Below are positions 26,156 to 39,528 of a DNA stretch of 64,000 bases, one piece after another (the first letter of the stretch is position 1; every line of letters starts with the position of its first letter). Position numbers and translations under genes: made by a program. Source of the stretch: Owenia fusiformis (lineage: Eukaryota; Annelida; Polychaeta; Sabellida; Oweniidae); contig CAIIXF020000003.1 in NCBI GenBank assembly GCA_903813345.2, positions 20,166,931 to 20,230,930 on the forward strand. The letters run 5' to 3'. The notes below the pieces were generated by a model. That model ran no database searches. It had not been told where the DNA came from and saw only the letters and a program-made list of their open reading frames with translations.

Positions 26156-27925
26156 CAGGTTGTCCCGAAAATTTATACCAAAATGAAACATGAATTACTT
26201 CATTTCCTTCATTAAATATAGCTAGCCTTTTCGCAGGATAAAAAATCATTTTTTTATCAATAGTTAAAAATTCATAGAAATTTGTGAATTATTTACTGAG
26301 AAATTTGACGTTTTAGATGGCACGCTCTAAATAATGATAGGTCCTGAAACACGGGGGATAAGCAAAACGAGGGCGAAGCCACGGACTGCGACTCGCGTAA
26401 TTCAAAACGAGGTTACAACGCATTATAGCTGAACAATGGCGGTAAATCCAAACTTAATTTGGAAGGCATGTTAGGATTTGGGGTAGATTATTGGTTTGGA
26501 TATTCTACAGAATAGCTAGTATGTTCCAGTCGGTGATCAACATATTCATACTCCACCTGCAATGTCATTCTTGGTGCTCGGCTGTCCAATAGTTTAGCAT
26601 GAACACAAATGAATTCGAAATCTGCCACAAAAAATGTAATTTTGTCAATATTTGTCCCTGATATACCGATTTAAACAAAGGAATCAGAAATGACACCGAA
26701 TTAATATAATTATTCATGTTCTGTTGTTACAATTACATCTTCGTGTGATATTTGGTAAGCGGAAAACGTACAATTACATAGAAAATTGGAATTTATAATA
26801 GTCGCAGTCCATCCATCTGCCCAACGCAGTCCGCGACTCAGTGTTGCTTTATATCTGAAGCTGAACGCAATCACAGCCAAAGGTAGATAGCACAATGTGT
26901 GTACAGGAGTGGCCGAAATGGAGCAACTTTGGACAAAATTGAATATAAAGGGCTATTTTAATAGACCTACATCGTGTCGCAATCCATTCTGCAAATATAT
27001 ACAAGCTGTCAAATACAGCTGAAATCATGAATTTATGGTAGCTAGCAATATTGATGGACCGTTGGAAAGATCATCCAAAATTACATTAACTCACCAACTC
27101 TCCAATTATTTGATATTTTCCTGATATCTTAAATACTAGTTAATGTACCCTTCCCCAACAGCTTTTATTGCATCATCAAAAAGTTAATTGTTTCGCATTT
27201 CTACTTCTTATAAAAAGTCTCACCACTATTTATCACCAATTATCTATATATTTAACCCTATCTACAAATTGGTTTGTAATAAACATATTACGTTGTCATC
27301 AGGAATATAGTTTACACTATCTTATTTATTTCGTGTTCGCGGCTGGAGTGCGTTGCTTAGAATATCAATGGAGGCTGTGTTGCGTTGTTGAAATAGCTTT
27401 GTTTACTGGACTGCGTCCACTATGAATGCGCAGTTTGAATCTAATTTTCTCCTCATGAACACATTCTATTATCAAATCATTTTCACGAATTATACTCGGA
27501 GCTTCAACTAACCTTTAGGTATCAGAAACGTGTTAAAACTCCTTTCAAATGTATAGTAAATTAAATAATATGCACATATTTTACAGGTAAAATCAGAACT
27601 TTGCTACTGTTTTAGCTTGATCTGGACAACTGCTTATTTTCTTATCTACAGACCAACAGTAGATACAGAGTAATATTTTGGTCACCGATTAGACACTACG
27701 ATAGCATTTAAAATACCTGGATTTCTCTATTTTGTCGGAAGAAGCAGAAGGCACTGCCGAATGTCCCTCCATTTTGGCGCTGGGCTGCGGTGTAAAGTTA
27801 CGCGAGTCGCAGTCCGTGGCTTCGCCCTCGTTTTGCTTATCCCCCGTGTGAAATGAAGTATATTCCTTCATCACTTACAGAGTTATTCCATGTTCGTCTC
27901 GGTATAATTTTTCTGGGACACCCTG
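26156..27925. mobile_element. TA-flanked composite MITE, about 1.77 kb
   Basis: The ends CAGGTTGTCCCGAAAATTTA and the complement at 27,893-27,925 (GGGACACCCTG) are flanked by TA. Farther in, a GC-richer block (GGGGGATAAGCAAAACGAGG, continuing into CGAAGCCACGGACTGCGACT) at 26,352 is inverted at about 27,800-27,846. The arms therefore look like one element inserted in, or fused with, another. Confidence 0.7.
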
Positions 27926-27989
27926 TATATCGCCACTATTGGGATACAACCATATTTACAATTTGAGTTTGTTCGGCGCTGGCTAACAA

Positions 27990-29900
27990 TGGGGAGGGTA
28001 AGCTCCACGTTTTTAAAGATAACTTGTACCTAAAGTGTAATGTTATGGCCCCTAGGGATTACAGTCCCCCTCTCAATTGCTTTTTTCCGACCGGGACCTG
28101 ATTTTTATTTTCTTAAAGATTTTCATTCAATCGAGCGAGTATTACGAAGGGAGAACTAATCCCTGGAGTGTGACATTGGTATGCTCTCTTACTTTTTCGG
28201 TGGTGTCACCACACATAATTTTATACCTTTGGCAATTTTTTTATTTGAAAAAAAATTTGGCCAATTTGAAGCAAGTTGAAAAAATACATTTTTGACCTTT
28301 GATAACCTTTTTAACCTTGAAAAGGTAATTGAAGGTCAAATCTTGAATATAGTCAGATTTGAACTTCTGAAAAGCTGTAGATGATGTTGATATGTTGAAA
28401 AAATAAAGTCTGTCTAAACAGTATTTGTTAAGTTGGAAGTTTTAAGAATTTGTTACAGACGCCAACCGCCGATCGCAAACCATCAACCGCCGATCCCCAA
28501 CCAACGATCGCCAACTGCAACCACAAAAAACGGGGACCATAACGATATGTCACCACTTTTTGGTGGTGACATAACAATCATCAAAACACACTATTTTTGT
28601 AATATTATAGCCTTTATTTATAAGTGGGTTAATTATTTTACATTTAAAAGTAACATGGTGTTGTACAAATATCCATCATTTTTCATCATGTAAGCCTTTA
28701 TCGGAGTCAATTTTGATATATCAAACCCCCTGTTAATTGTGTTACACATCTTGAAATGCCACATTTTTGTTGGTTCAAAAGTGGTCAGTATTTCTTCCCC
28801 AAAGTATTTTATCCATTTGAATATCAACCTTGTGATATTACACTATACATTTGTGTACATTTTGTAAACAATATATCACATTATCATTGATCATATCACT
28901 GATCATAGAGGATCCAGAACACATTCAAAATGAAAATAATATTTCAGAGAAAAAATTAAATCTGCAAAATTGGAGTTATCTACTTTTCTTGTACATGTAC
29001 TTCTCATGATCATATACATGTACTAGTAGATGATAATCAAATAACTACATGTAAATGTATAAGTTTATGAAACTTATAGACTAAATTATAATTAAGTGTG
29101 TGAAAAGTGTGGAAATAGCCAAGGATGGTTGATATCTGATATCTGAAGCACACTCTCCTGATAGAAATGATTCATGATTGGTTACTTGTAGTTAACATGG
29201 TTAAAATTCTATTCTATCATTTGGGTTATTTTCTATATAACATTCTCTATATTTTCTCTAGCCCTACCAAATCCACTAGGGACATCTTTTTCCCCATCTA
29301 TATTCCAAGTCCCCTTTCAGTTGACAGTGAACAAAAGAATTTTACTGATTACTGAGTAAACTAACTATTATATATTAAGATTAAAAGAAAACAGATATGA
29401 TATTTGATAAGATAATGATTTATAATATAATGTTGAACATTACTAACAATTTCTACCATGTTAACAGTCTAATGATATTGCATGTGTATATTCTGAATCC
29501 CTGCATATTTTTATAGCATAATATCGCAGTTACACTGCTGAGTTAAACACTATGGAAGCCTCTTAAAAATATGTATATTATATACAATTAAAGGTGCATC
29601 ATCACTATTTTGAAGGCTGTTGGTCATATCTCACACCTACCAATCTACAATTTTACTATAATCTATATACTTTAATCTATAATTAAATTATTAATTGATT
29701 GTAATAGACTAAAAACTATTGCTAGAAAATATATTATATATATTTCTTCCAAATTAATATCATCTCATTTAATCTAAACTGTTTTGAGAATACTGTTACA
29801 AAGTTTTATCTACTGAAAAAACTACTTTAAAAATTACTACCAAAACACCAGTGAATTGAACAAATTGTTTTAGGTTGGCAAGAATGTATTTGATACAAAA
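27990..29900. other. Intergenic, no gene recognised
   Basis: Spacer between the two GCSH copies. It contains a short tandem of CAACCGCCGATC-like words at about 28,456-28,520 and a TGTCACCACTTTTTGGTGGTGACA palindrome centred near 28,560. No coding exon was found. Confidence 0.5.
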
Positions 29901-29904
29901 AAGT

Positions 29905-30134
29905 GACATGCCCCACCCTATGAAAATGGACAACTTTTAAGTAATAACCAAATTTAGAGGTTCAAATAAAGTACATGTACAGTCTGTCATTTGCGCATTC
30001 CTTCAGACAGCCTTTTTATATCATTCTCTTTTAAAATCACCATAATTCTGTTCCTTTCATGGGTTTAGCCCCTTTATGTACATATTGAGCACTACTTGCT
30101 ATCATAGGATGAGTCCCTTTAAGTTAATATTCTC
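29905..30134 (-). other. 3' untranslated region of GCSH, conserved with the paralog
   Basis: Blocks such as ACAGTCTGTCAT and the AGGATGAGTCCCTTTAAGTT stretch before the stop also occur downstream of the paralog (about 16,380-16,557), in the same order. Duplication therefore included the 3' flank and happened at the DNA level. Confidence 0.55.
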
Positions 30135-33100
30135 CTACTCATCCTCTATAGTAGCAAGATACTGGTCTTCTGACTTGAGTTCACTGAGTTGTTCACCATC
30201 TTGTACTTTTACCTTAAACAACCAGCCTGAAAAAATGTATTCAAACTTATTACATGTACCAGTATATGAATTATATACAGCGTCATGCTGAGTGGCAATG
30301 AGAGTTAGTACACAGCTGTCTCTCAAAGCAGTGTGGTGATTTCAAAGGTGCATTGAAGCATGGCCTTACATGAAAGCAGCTCGTGGGCTGTACATACATA
30401 TCTGTTATGTATGGAATATAAGTGTTTAAATATATTTCAGTCTATAGTCTATGTATATAAACACTGTTAATTAATAATGCGTCCAGTAAAAAGAGTGAGA
30501 GAAAATATTATGGGCTATTGAAAGAAAACCAGGGTTAGGGGACCAATTACTATAAAGGTCAAGATTCAGATACCCTAATACACAATATACTGTACCATTA
30601 TCTAATGGGCTAGTATTAATAAGAGAAGGTTCATTTTCAAGCGCTGTGTTCACTTCAACAATTTCTCCTGATACAGGGGCATATATGTCTGAGGCAGCTT
30701 TCACACTTTCTACAGTTGCACAGGCATCTGAAAAAGAAATTATGATTTTTGAAAATGAGACAATTAAAATGTCAAAGTCCTCCCATTAAACATTTGTAGA
30801 TTACGGACCCTCCTAATATAAAAACCTAAACCTCCAAATTACAGCATTATTCTATATTCATTTGGCAATACAAAAATTGATGTGTAAAACTTGAATCTCA
30901 ATTGAAATTTTTCAACTAGCTAGTATGAAGATATAACTTCAAATCTGTAATGACAAGTATTTCTGTAGTGTCTTGGTGTAATTAATAGTTTAGTACATTA
31001 AATTAGTTAATGCATATCAAATACTAGGTATATGTGTTTCTTATGTGTTTATCCACAAAATAGACATAAAAGATAAGTTGCATACTTCCAGCTTCTGCTG
31101 TATCTCCCACCTCAGGTAGGTCAACAAACACCACATCTCCTAACATGCCCTAAACAGAGAAAACAATGAGTTGACAAGGTACAGTAAAACCAATCAAGTA
31201 GAACACCTCTGTAAGTAGAACACCTCTTTAAGTGGAACACCTTCGCAAAAGGAACACTACAGTAAAACCAATTAAGCAGAACACCTCTGCAAGTGGAAAC
31301 CTTCGCAAAAGGAACACTATTTTTTGTTACCATAGGTGTTTCAGTAACTACAGTAAAACCAATCAAGTAGAACAACTCTGTAAGTAGAACACCTCTATAA
31401 GTGGAACACCTTCGCAGAAGGAACACTATTTTTTGTTACCATGGGTGTTTCAGTAACTACAGTAAAACCAATCAAGTAGAACACCTCTTTAAGTGGAACA
31501 CCTTCGCAAAAGGAACACTATTGTTACCATGGGTGTTTCACTAACAGTTTTTTTCTTGAATTGATTGTGTTTTGGTTATTAAATGTGTGGTCTCTTGTAT
31601 TCTAATGCTACTCTGAGATTTTTGATATTATCTGATAGCTGGCTCTTTAATTACAAGAGGCGACAGGTATACTTCACATAAAACTGATCATCCCAAAAAT
31701 GCAATTTTTTTTGGAATATGATGTTTTTTTCTTTCCATTAAATACTACACTATGCAGTGGTCCTTCAATGGTTCAATACTTACAGATTTACTCGTAGATT
31801 TAATAGAGAAACATTTTTGATGCCTGACACTATATAGATTCGTATTATATAGAATCAAAACCTACCTGAGCATGGTCACTGATCCCAACAGTTGCAGTAT
31901 TTTCATTCATTAGCACCCATTCATGAGACTCAGCATATACCCTGGCTGAAAGAAGCAACATGAATTAGTAAGTATTTTCTTAGTCAATGCGAGTCCATGG
32001 TAACACCAAGTTCCAGTCTGTCCTCTACTTTAGAATGCATTGCTGGCTAGGGCTGTCACTATCTAAAACTGTAGGTCTCGAGATCTGTTTGCAAGTATAA
32101 ACAAAACCTAATGCAGCTAACCAACCCTGTGTGTAATATACAACTCATAGATCAAATGAGATAGTAAACTTTGATGCTTTGTTATCCACGGACAATTAAA
32201 TTACAGTTTGAACAGTCAAAGTCAAGATGTACATAGAACCAAACCAAAGCATGGAGTCAGTTGCAGATTACCTCGATCTGCGGTAGTCACTACAAGCACG
32301 CTAAAGTAGGCTACTTTATAATATATTTCAATGTTTCACTAGATGTCAATCAAATCTAAAAATTAGAATTTGCTAATGAATGAGACTGTCCATTATCTTC
32401 CAGGAAACACTTTCGTAAACACTCACACAGTTAACCGTATCAGCTCTTACTAATCAACCATAATCAGAAGTATAAGCATATTATCTAATAGACAGAAGAG
32501 TTAAATACTTTTTTTGACTTTCCATTTCTTCCTGAATATCAGATATAAATCATAACAAGATTATCCAGTGAATTTCACGAGAAAGATACGAAGGCCATAT
32601 GCGGGGCTATATGCTTATGGAGAAAACAGATCCACTTCTTAGGAAAAGATCATGGAGAACAGCAATGAACAAATTAAATGCTTGTTTTGTTGTTGGTTAG
32701 TAGAATCAACAGAGATGTGTGACGTTACGATAATTTGTTTGTTTAATGTTTATAGTTGCTCGATGGAGTAAATACAGTATGTGACTGACGTCATAGTTCA
32801 TGTGATACGTCATATCTCAAATCACAATCACATCATTTGACTACAGTGCTGATATAACATAATTAAAGGCCCCATGTAAAGTTTAAACCACTTTGGCTTA
32901 TATTGTAGTCTTACCCAATGTTATCAAAGTGTGATATGTGAAACTTTTTTTTTTTATTTCAAAAAGTGGTTTTTGATAGACTTTTTGTTCCAAAATTTGT
33001 GAATTTATTTAAAACCAACTTTTAGAGGTCACTCATATCTTCTAATTAGCCAAAATTAATACCAATGCATAGCATACATCCTCCCATGTTTTTTGCCGAA

Positions 33101-35601
33101 AAAATTAAGAAAATCGGTTGATAAACAAGCGAGAAATGAACTTATCAGTGCATGAAAATGGTTCTGAGGAAAATGCATTTCAAAATTTTAGTTCTCATAG
33201 AAACAAATGGTACAATGATATCTAAAACATAATTTATTCTTCCTTTTAACCTGGTTAGACAATCAACATTGGTTTTTTATGAAAGTCTAGCATATTTAGA
33301 AAAGATTGACATCGAAAAAAAAAATTCAATTTTTTTCAAAAAGTTTTTGTTACCTTAGTGACATCACTAATGTTTCAAAATATTTTTGATAAGCTAAAAC
33401 ATTGGAGTGGCCCATTAAATATGACATTTTATTATTGAAATAGTGTGTCTTTTGTTCAATCTTTGCATTGGTGTTAAAAATATAATCTTTTTTGAAATGC
33501 ATTAAGAAATATTTGATGATTAAGAAATTTCAACTTTTTTTGAAAAATGGCGGGAAATTTGAATATTTGAGAAATGAAATGCTCACAACTTTTTTTTCAA
33601 AAAAAATTTTTCGTTAAAAAATCTCTAAAATCACTTTTTAAGTCCTGACAAATAGTAAATGAATGATAAAAAAATATTTTCAAACTTTAGACGGGGACTT
33701 TAAGGGTGCGTTTTCAAACTAAACAGAATGCTCCTACCAAAATAAATTTGCCCACATACCCCTGAGACTCTTATCTGATAGATAGAATGCACATATTAAA
33801 CAAAAGTTTTGCTATTATAGGTAAAAAGTTCTCTTGAAAATTCGAAGTGATTTTACCTGTTAATTCTGTCCATGTTTCGCCATTTTTGCGGAAGTTACAC
33901 TGAAACGCAAACTCCATGAAACGAAACGAAATCACTAGAAAAAAACATGGCACACATTGTGCGCATGTGCAGCAAATTTTAAACCAATCAGATTATTTGA
34001 TTATTTGCACACATGAATTATTTGCTTCTGAGCACTTACAAGCTTACCACAATAAACAAACCTGGCAGAGACTACCCTTAGCCTACTTCATTTTGGCGAA
34101 ATTTCAGCTCAAACTCGTGACAAATGAACTATGCATACGCTGGTGTGAAGCCTTGGAGACACTCATTTTGGTAAATATGATTTATGGTGTATACTTTTCT
34201 GCAGTTTGTGGGAGTTTGGGACATTAAATGTTAAAATTCAAGAAAATATGCCAATTAAACGACTAATCAATTAATATATACCAGCACTGTACTTGGCAGT
34301 TGCCATATAAACTAATAAATGCGGGACTTAGGTCACGTGAATGGTCCTAGCCCGGTCCATAGAACGAACGGTACCGCCAACTTCGTGGGGGGCCTTCGTA
34401 GAAATGTAGTTTGTTGATGTGTCATTGACAATGTCCCAACATGAATCAGTTGTACGGTCAGTTGTATTAGTCTATCGATACAGTAAGACCTGTTGCTAAT
34501 GCACTTATATTCGTAATGTATCGATTAATAGTGACAACACTAATTTAGACTCCTGTCAGTGACCTTCAATCAAATGCTTACATTTCTTCAATAATCAAGT
34601 GTTATACACATTTATTATTGACACTCAAAGTTGAGTCTATAAGTGTAGGTCTTACGATGGACAGACAGGTCAGAAAATGTTCTAGAGTCTTCTAGTCGCA
34701 ATGTAAAAATATGTAAAACAACAAATTTCCAAACGGAATGTGAAATAACAACACTGTGACGAATCTACTTGTCTGTAACTGCCATATGCCAAGACTTTGA
34801 GCTAATACCACTTTTCGTTAGCCTACATGTAGTCCACACATTATCATATTACTCTACCGAGCTGACAGAAGTCAGCTTTTAGAGCCAGTTGTGTTCGCTG
34901 CAGTAATTGTCATATGTTACTCGAGTCTCTAGCTTACAGCTAGACGAAACTTCATTGATTTCGTATGTACTGTGCTACACGCACCTACACGCACCTAGAA
35001 CTCATTTTTAATAAATTTTATAAATATTTTTAAGAATATTAATCATATTTAGGATGGAGCGTTGCTTGTCTGGATTTAGATATTTCAAAATTTCATTTCG
35101 GAGTTTTGACACATGGTGAAATTTTCTCGCTGTAGCTAAATATGGCTTCCGGTTCTGGACGTGAATAACATTTGAAATTATTCTCGCTTAAAGAAATCAA
35201 ATATAACAATAGATTCAGACGGGGATGTGAGCTGATGTTCTTCAAATCTATACATAAAGGTATATTTCATATTACTATGCCATATTTACTGTGCGTGTGA
35301 CACAATGATTTACAATATTTATAATACTAAGGCAGCTCAATCTTCCTCCTCAAAGCCGGAATATAGAGAAGGCTTTGGACCGAAGTAAGTCATATGACAT
35401 TGACACTGACAGCTGCTGTAAAAAAATCCACAGGATTATCCAGTCTAAACAGCGTTGTCATTTACCTCCAAGAAGTCTGTTGGTGGAAGAAATACTTCTA
35501 TTTATCATCCATGATGGCTGTTGTTTCCACAAATGAGTCGATAAGTGTCTAGGTGCATAAGAAGACACGGCTTTGGAAATTTGTAAAAATTTGGAAGCCA
35601 T
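30135..35601 (-). CDS. GCSH: Glycine cleavage system H protein, mitochondrial
   Basis: Five minus-strand exons: 35,601-35,466, 31,945-31,866, 31,149-31,086, 30,727-30,596 and 30,226-30,135 (stop TAG), giving 167 residues, close to the usual ~170. H protein carries the aminomethyl group of glycine on a lipoyl lysine between the P, T and L proteins of the mitochondrial glycine cleavage system. Residues 1-45 form a presequence rich in Arg, Ser and Lys with no acidic residue (starts [12 protein letters not shown]). SHEWV and TVGISDHAQ follow, then [13 protein letters not shown], then the lipoylation motif ESVKAA and [11 protein letters not shown], ending in GWLFKVKV. All introns are GT/AG and phases agree. 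Its tandem neighbour has lost the lysine and presequence, so this copy probably supplies the enzyme function. Confidence 0.95.
31180..31545. repeat. Tandem array of CAGTAAAACCAATYAAG units in GCSH intron 2
   Basis: Several copies of a 60-110-bp unit containing ACAGTAAAACCAATCAAG, AGTAGAACACCTCT and CCTTCGCAAAAGGAACACTA. The CAGTAAAACC start resembles pogo-type transposon ends, suggesting an array grown from a MITE terminus. It begins about 30 bp upstream of exon 3. Confidence 0.7.
32863..33704. mobile_element. Probable MITE with TTAAAG ends
   Basis: TTAAAGGCCCCATGTAAAGT at the left and a complement of TTAAAGTCCCCGTCTAAAGT at the right form about 26-bp imperfect inverted ends around AT-rich filler. 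It lies in GCSH intron 1. Confidence 0.55.
33857..33917 (-). CDS. Possible alternative first exon of GCSH
   Basis: A minus-strand ATG at 33,917 opens 20 codons (beginning [14 protein letters not shown]) plus one base and meets a GTAAAA donor. That is the same phase as the real exon 1, so it would splice in frame to exon 2 at 31,945. It would give an H protein without a targeting presequence. This is phase compatibility only; no promoter or transcript evidence is visible, and chance is quite possible. Confidence 0.18.
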
Positions 35602-36784
35602 TTTGATTTTAGATTTATTCTTACTGAAACGAAACTTTGAAATCGTAATTATTTATCAGAAATATTTGATTTCTTTTGCAGTTTAAATAGTTATTAAACT
35701 CTTTAAAAATAAATATGTATCCAATTATGCAAAAGTTAGCTAATTTTGAACAATCATATATTAGACTACTGCAAGTTTCTATTTGTACTAACCTGACAAA
35801 GTTTGTAATCTAGATTGGCTTGGGTGGTAAACACAAATTGAAACTATTTCAAGACATTTCGGTGCATATCCCTCTTCCTAGCTGCTTTTCCAGGTAAGCT
35901 TCCCCTTCGAAATCTCAAATTGATGGTTCTCTATAAATAGATTATAATATCGTGTCATAATATTGATGAAGCGTATGTTTATTAACGTTGAAAATTGGTG
36001 ACCTATTTTTTAAAAAAATCTTCGAAGTTGCCGTTCTTCTCAAAAATTGTTCAAGGAAGTAGGCCTAGAGATCTAAGCTTACAAAGGGTAAGGTATACGT
36101 GCAGTTTAGAGTTAGGTTGTCACCTATTATTTCATCTGTAAGTCTTGATTTTTATATCTGAAATTTTTGGTACCTAACAGTCATGATGGTTCTATTTTTA
36201 AAATCTCGCGCACATGAAGATCTCAGGTACCCTAAACTAAACAACAGAACGAAGAAATTTTTGTTTTTGATCGCATTATTTGCGTGTAATGTCTAACTTG
36301 TTTCAACCGTCAAATTCCTCCATTTATTGGTACTTCCGGGCTAGTCAAATGGGGAATCCCCTTTTAAAGGTTCTCTTGGCGTCATAAATGACAAAATATT
36401 GCTTCCCGGACGAGATCAAACGACTTTGACATATTCTTTACCCTACCTATTTTGTATTTTAACAATCAACACAAGTATACATACCATATTTAAGCAGATA
36501 TCGGACAGATTGATAAAAAATATTTTTTGATTGATAAAATCATCGATTACGATACCGGAAGTGTGTTCTGTGACGTCTGCGTGTGAATATTTCAATAATT
36601 CAAACTTTGCCGTGGATTCGATTTTAAATGCTTCTAAATGTTCTTCTAATGCTTATTATGATTTCTATTAGTAATGCTTTGACTGCCCCGCTTCATAAAA
36701 AGAACATTATCAGATCATTTACTCTACTCGAAAATTCACTTCCGGTCTATCTTAAGAACAAATTTAAAAGTTCCTTGTAACTTT

Positions 36785-36890
36785 TATTATCCCAACGAAC
36801 GAAGTTCGGTAGGGATATAGTGAAGCCCTCCGTCCGTCTGTCCGTCAGTCCGTCAGTCAGTCAGTCAGTCCGTCCGTCTGTCCGGAAGAT
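36785..36890. repeat. Dispersed repeat with GTCCGTC/GTCAGTC run
   Basis: TCCCAACGAACGAAGTTCGG is followed by about 55 bp of GTCCGTCTGTC and CAGTCAGTC repeats. The 60-codon frame reading SVRPSV-like repeats across it is this repeat and not a gene. Confidence 0.65.
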
Positions 36891-39138
36891 GACTCAAATA
36901 CTTGTGGACGGATTTTCTTCATATTTAGTTGAAAGATGTATATTGGTGAATAGTTTTGCGCAAAAAAAGATTTTTTCAAGATGGCCGCCGTTTAAAAAAT
37001 GACCGGACTTTTTCGCAAAAATCATAAATTTTTCATTCTAAACCAAAGTAATTGATATTATTGTTTGAAATTTTGGTAGTATATTCACAACATTTATCTA
37101 TTTCACATATATTCCGTGTTTTTCATCCTGACCCCCAGGGGCCGTGTATGGGGGGGGGACAGGAAAACAGAAATTTTTGCTAATTTTTAGATCTTTCTGA
37201 AGTATAGCCTTATTATACTCAAATGAAAGGCAATTAAAAGTAGATTGCAAATATTGTATCTTTTTTCTGATTCGAGCCTCGTAAAATTCAAAATGGCCGT
37301 CTAATGTACGATTTCGCAATAATTTTTCGATCCCTTCAAAGTATGGCTATATTATACTCAAATTGAAGGAATTTTGGAGTAGATCACAATTATGGTATTA
37401 TTTTTAAGATTTGTATCTCAGAAAATTCAAAATGGCTGCTTTGCAGGAATTCGCAATTCTAAAATCTAATTTTTTCAATTTTAACCAAAGTAATGAGTAT
37501 AATTGATTGGAATTCGGTAATTGATATTTTGTTCGTTGGGATTTGCTACTCCGCGGAGTTGCCGTTATCTAGTTTTTCTAAAAGTAATAAGATGTTTGTG
37601 AATTTTACGATCATCGTTCATGCCATATCCATGTATCAATGCAAAATAGGTTTGTTGGGGAAGGTAATAGGCCCAAAATGATCCAGGAAATGGCAAAAAG
37701 GTATTTTTTAACCATTTTATGTCCTAGAGCCCCTTTAAATCCAACCGCCATCTTGGAAAAGTGATGGAATCTCTCTCGAAAAGAAAAATGTTCCCGTTCT
37801 GCCGATATACCCAGATAATTGTGGATTCACTACACAAAATGAATGCTAAAATACCCAGGATTCTTTTGAAGTAGGTATCTTAAGTGAAAGAGGCGTAGAA
37901 AATTCTCCCATGTTGTAATCGTACAGGCAAAAGATTATACAAACCTCACGGGGGCGCCATTTTGTAACCATGGAATAAGCCACTTTTTAGAATAAAATAG
38001 AGATAACCTTATACATTTCAAAACATCTGGAATATTTAATTGAATCATTCAAACTAGACCATATATTGTATTCTAATGAATTAGTTTGGAATGTATTGAT
38101 TTAGTAGTTTGACAGGAAATCTTCTGCGTGACAGTCTAAGGAAAATTGAAATTTTGAGCACTGAGTGAAAACCCTGCAGGGATATCCCTACTCAGTTTTA
38201 TGTACCTGTCATCTCAATCATCCAATCAAATACTATGGGCTGTTAGCCTCCACCAACACTAGAAATGTTGAGGTGATGGCCCTAGATTGAGTTGACTGTC
38301 GAGTATCTGACCCATCTTGTTCTAGTCCTTGCTTGGATCCCGCGGATTCTTTCTGAAAATAACTCGTATGCTTTTGATCACAGATTAGATTTGATCACAT
38401 ACAGTCTAGTATGCATGCAGTGTTCTCCCGTCCCAAGATGTTTTCTCAAGTGGGTGCAATATTTTCATTTTCACAATTCAGACCAAAATTAGTCAAAAAT
38501 ATGCCAATTTTTCATGATTTTTCTAATTTTCAAGTGGGTGCAAATAGATTCTCAGGTGGGTGTAAGCCTGTTTTTAAAATCTCAGGTTGGTGCTGTGCCT
38601 TCTTGTTGCTTTAATGTTAGGGAGATCACTGGCATGTATGAAGCCTTGATCTCATAACAAAGCCAAGGAACTAAAAAAGGGGAGGAGTTGACAATTCTGT
38701 TATGCTTTTGAGTTTTGGTCTCTCAGTCCTTGAATTTTTGTGCGTGCTCTCTATTGGAACATATGTATTTAAACTGTTCCAAATGTTTATGTAAAGTTAA
38801 ACAAAGAATTGAATCGTGAAAGATATTTGTTTAGTACTTCTTCAAACAAATATCAATCTACTAGTTTACAAAACTGCATAATTCTTTACTTGCCTCTACA
38901 CTCGTTTTACTGAGAATAGGTTCTCTTTCAAGTTCTATTAAGGGAAGCCCTGGTAATATACATGTAAGTCAGGATCAGTATATCAGTAAATATAAGTAGA
39001 TCAATTATCAATAAATCAGTCCATCAGTATATCAAAAAATTAAAATGACAGTAGGTCAGTATGGCTGCAAATCATTATATCAGTATCATATATCATGAAT
39101 GAGTAAATCGATATATCAGTAGATAAGTACATATGTAA

Positions 39139-39170
39139 ATGAGTGTATGAATCAGAATTCATACACTCAT
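39139..39170. repeat. Near-perfect 32-bp palindrome
   Basis: ATGAGTGTATGAAT, a 4-base spacer, then ATTCATACACTCAT: a 14-bp perfect stem able to form a cruciform or RNA hairpin. Confidence 0.85.
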
Positions 39171-39294
39171 CAGAATTTAATACTTTCTTGTACTGTGTAA
39201 ATAATCATGTTGTTACATTATGCATGTGTATTTTTCTGCAATATTATATACTTAGTTCCTAAGGGATAAGTCTTATATGACAGAACAGAACTGG

Positions 39295-39528
39295 TTAAGG
39301 TCAGGGTGCACTTTGATGAAATTTCATGACCATGTGCTATTTTCTGATAAACATAACTCATTCAACGCATCATTTCTACATCTTTCATTCTTCCACAATA
39401 GATGCATTAGTGTACATAGACTATTAATTGAGGGTTGATCATTCTTCAGAATGTTTGAATAACTAGAATATTCAGTGGTTTACTTTTCAAAATTGCAAAA
39501 AAATTCCAAAGTGCACCCTGACCTTTAA
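39295..39528. mobile_element. MITE with TTAAGGTCAGGGTGCACTTT ends
   Basis: About 20-bp inverted ends (TTAAGGTCAGGGTGCACTTT and complement CAAAGTGCACCCTGACCTTT plus AA) enclose 190 bp with no coding capacity. The TTAA at the edges would fit a piggyBac-type target, but one extra T on the right leaves this open. Confidence 0.65.

Noticed and set aside
33916-34227. 103-codon plus-strand frame in GCSH intron 1
   Set aside because: No motif, no splice or start context, opposite to the host gene; no support beyond being open.
36820-37002. 60-codon frame rich in Ser-Val-Arg-Pro
   Set aside because: It reads through a GTCCGTC/GTCAGTC simple repeat within a dispersed element.
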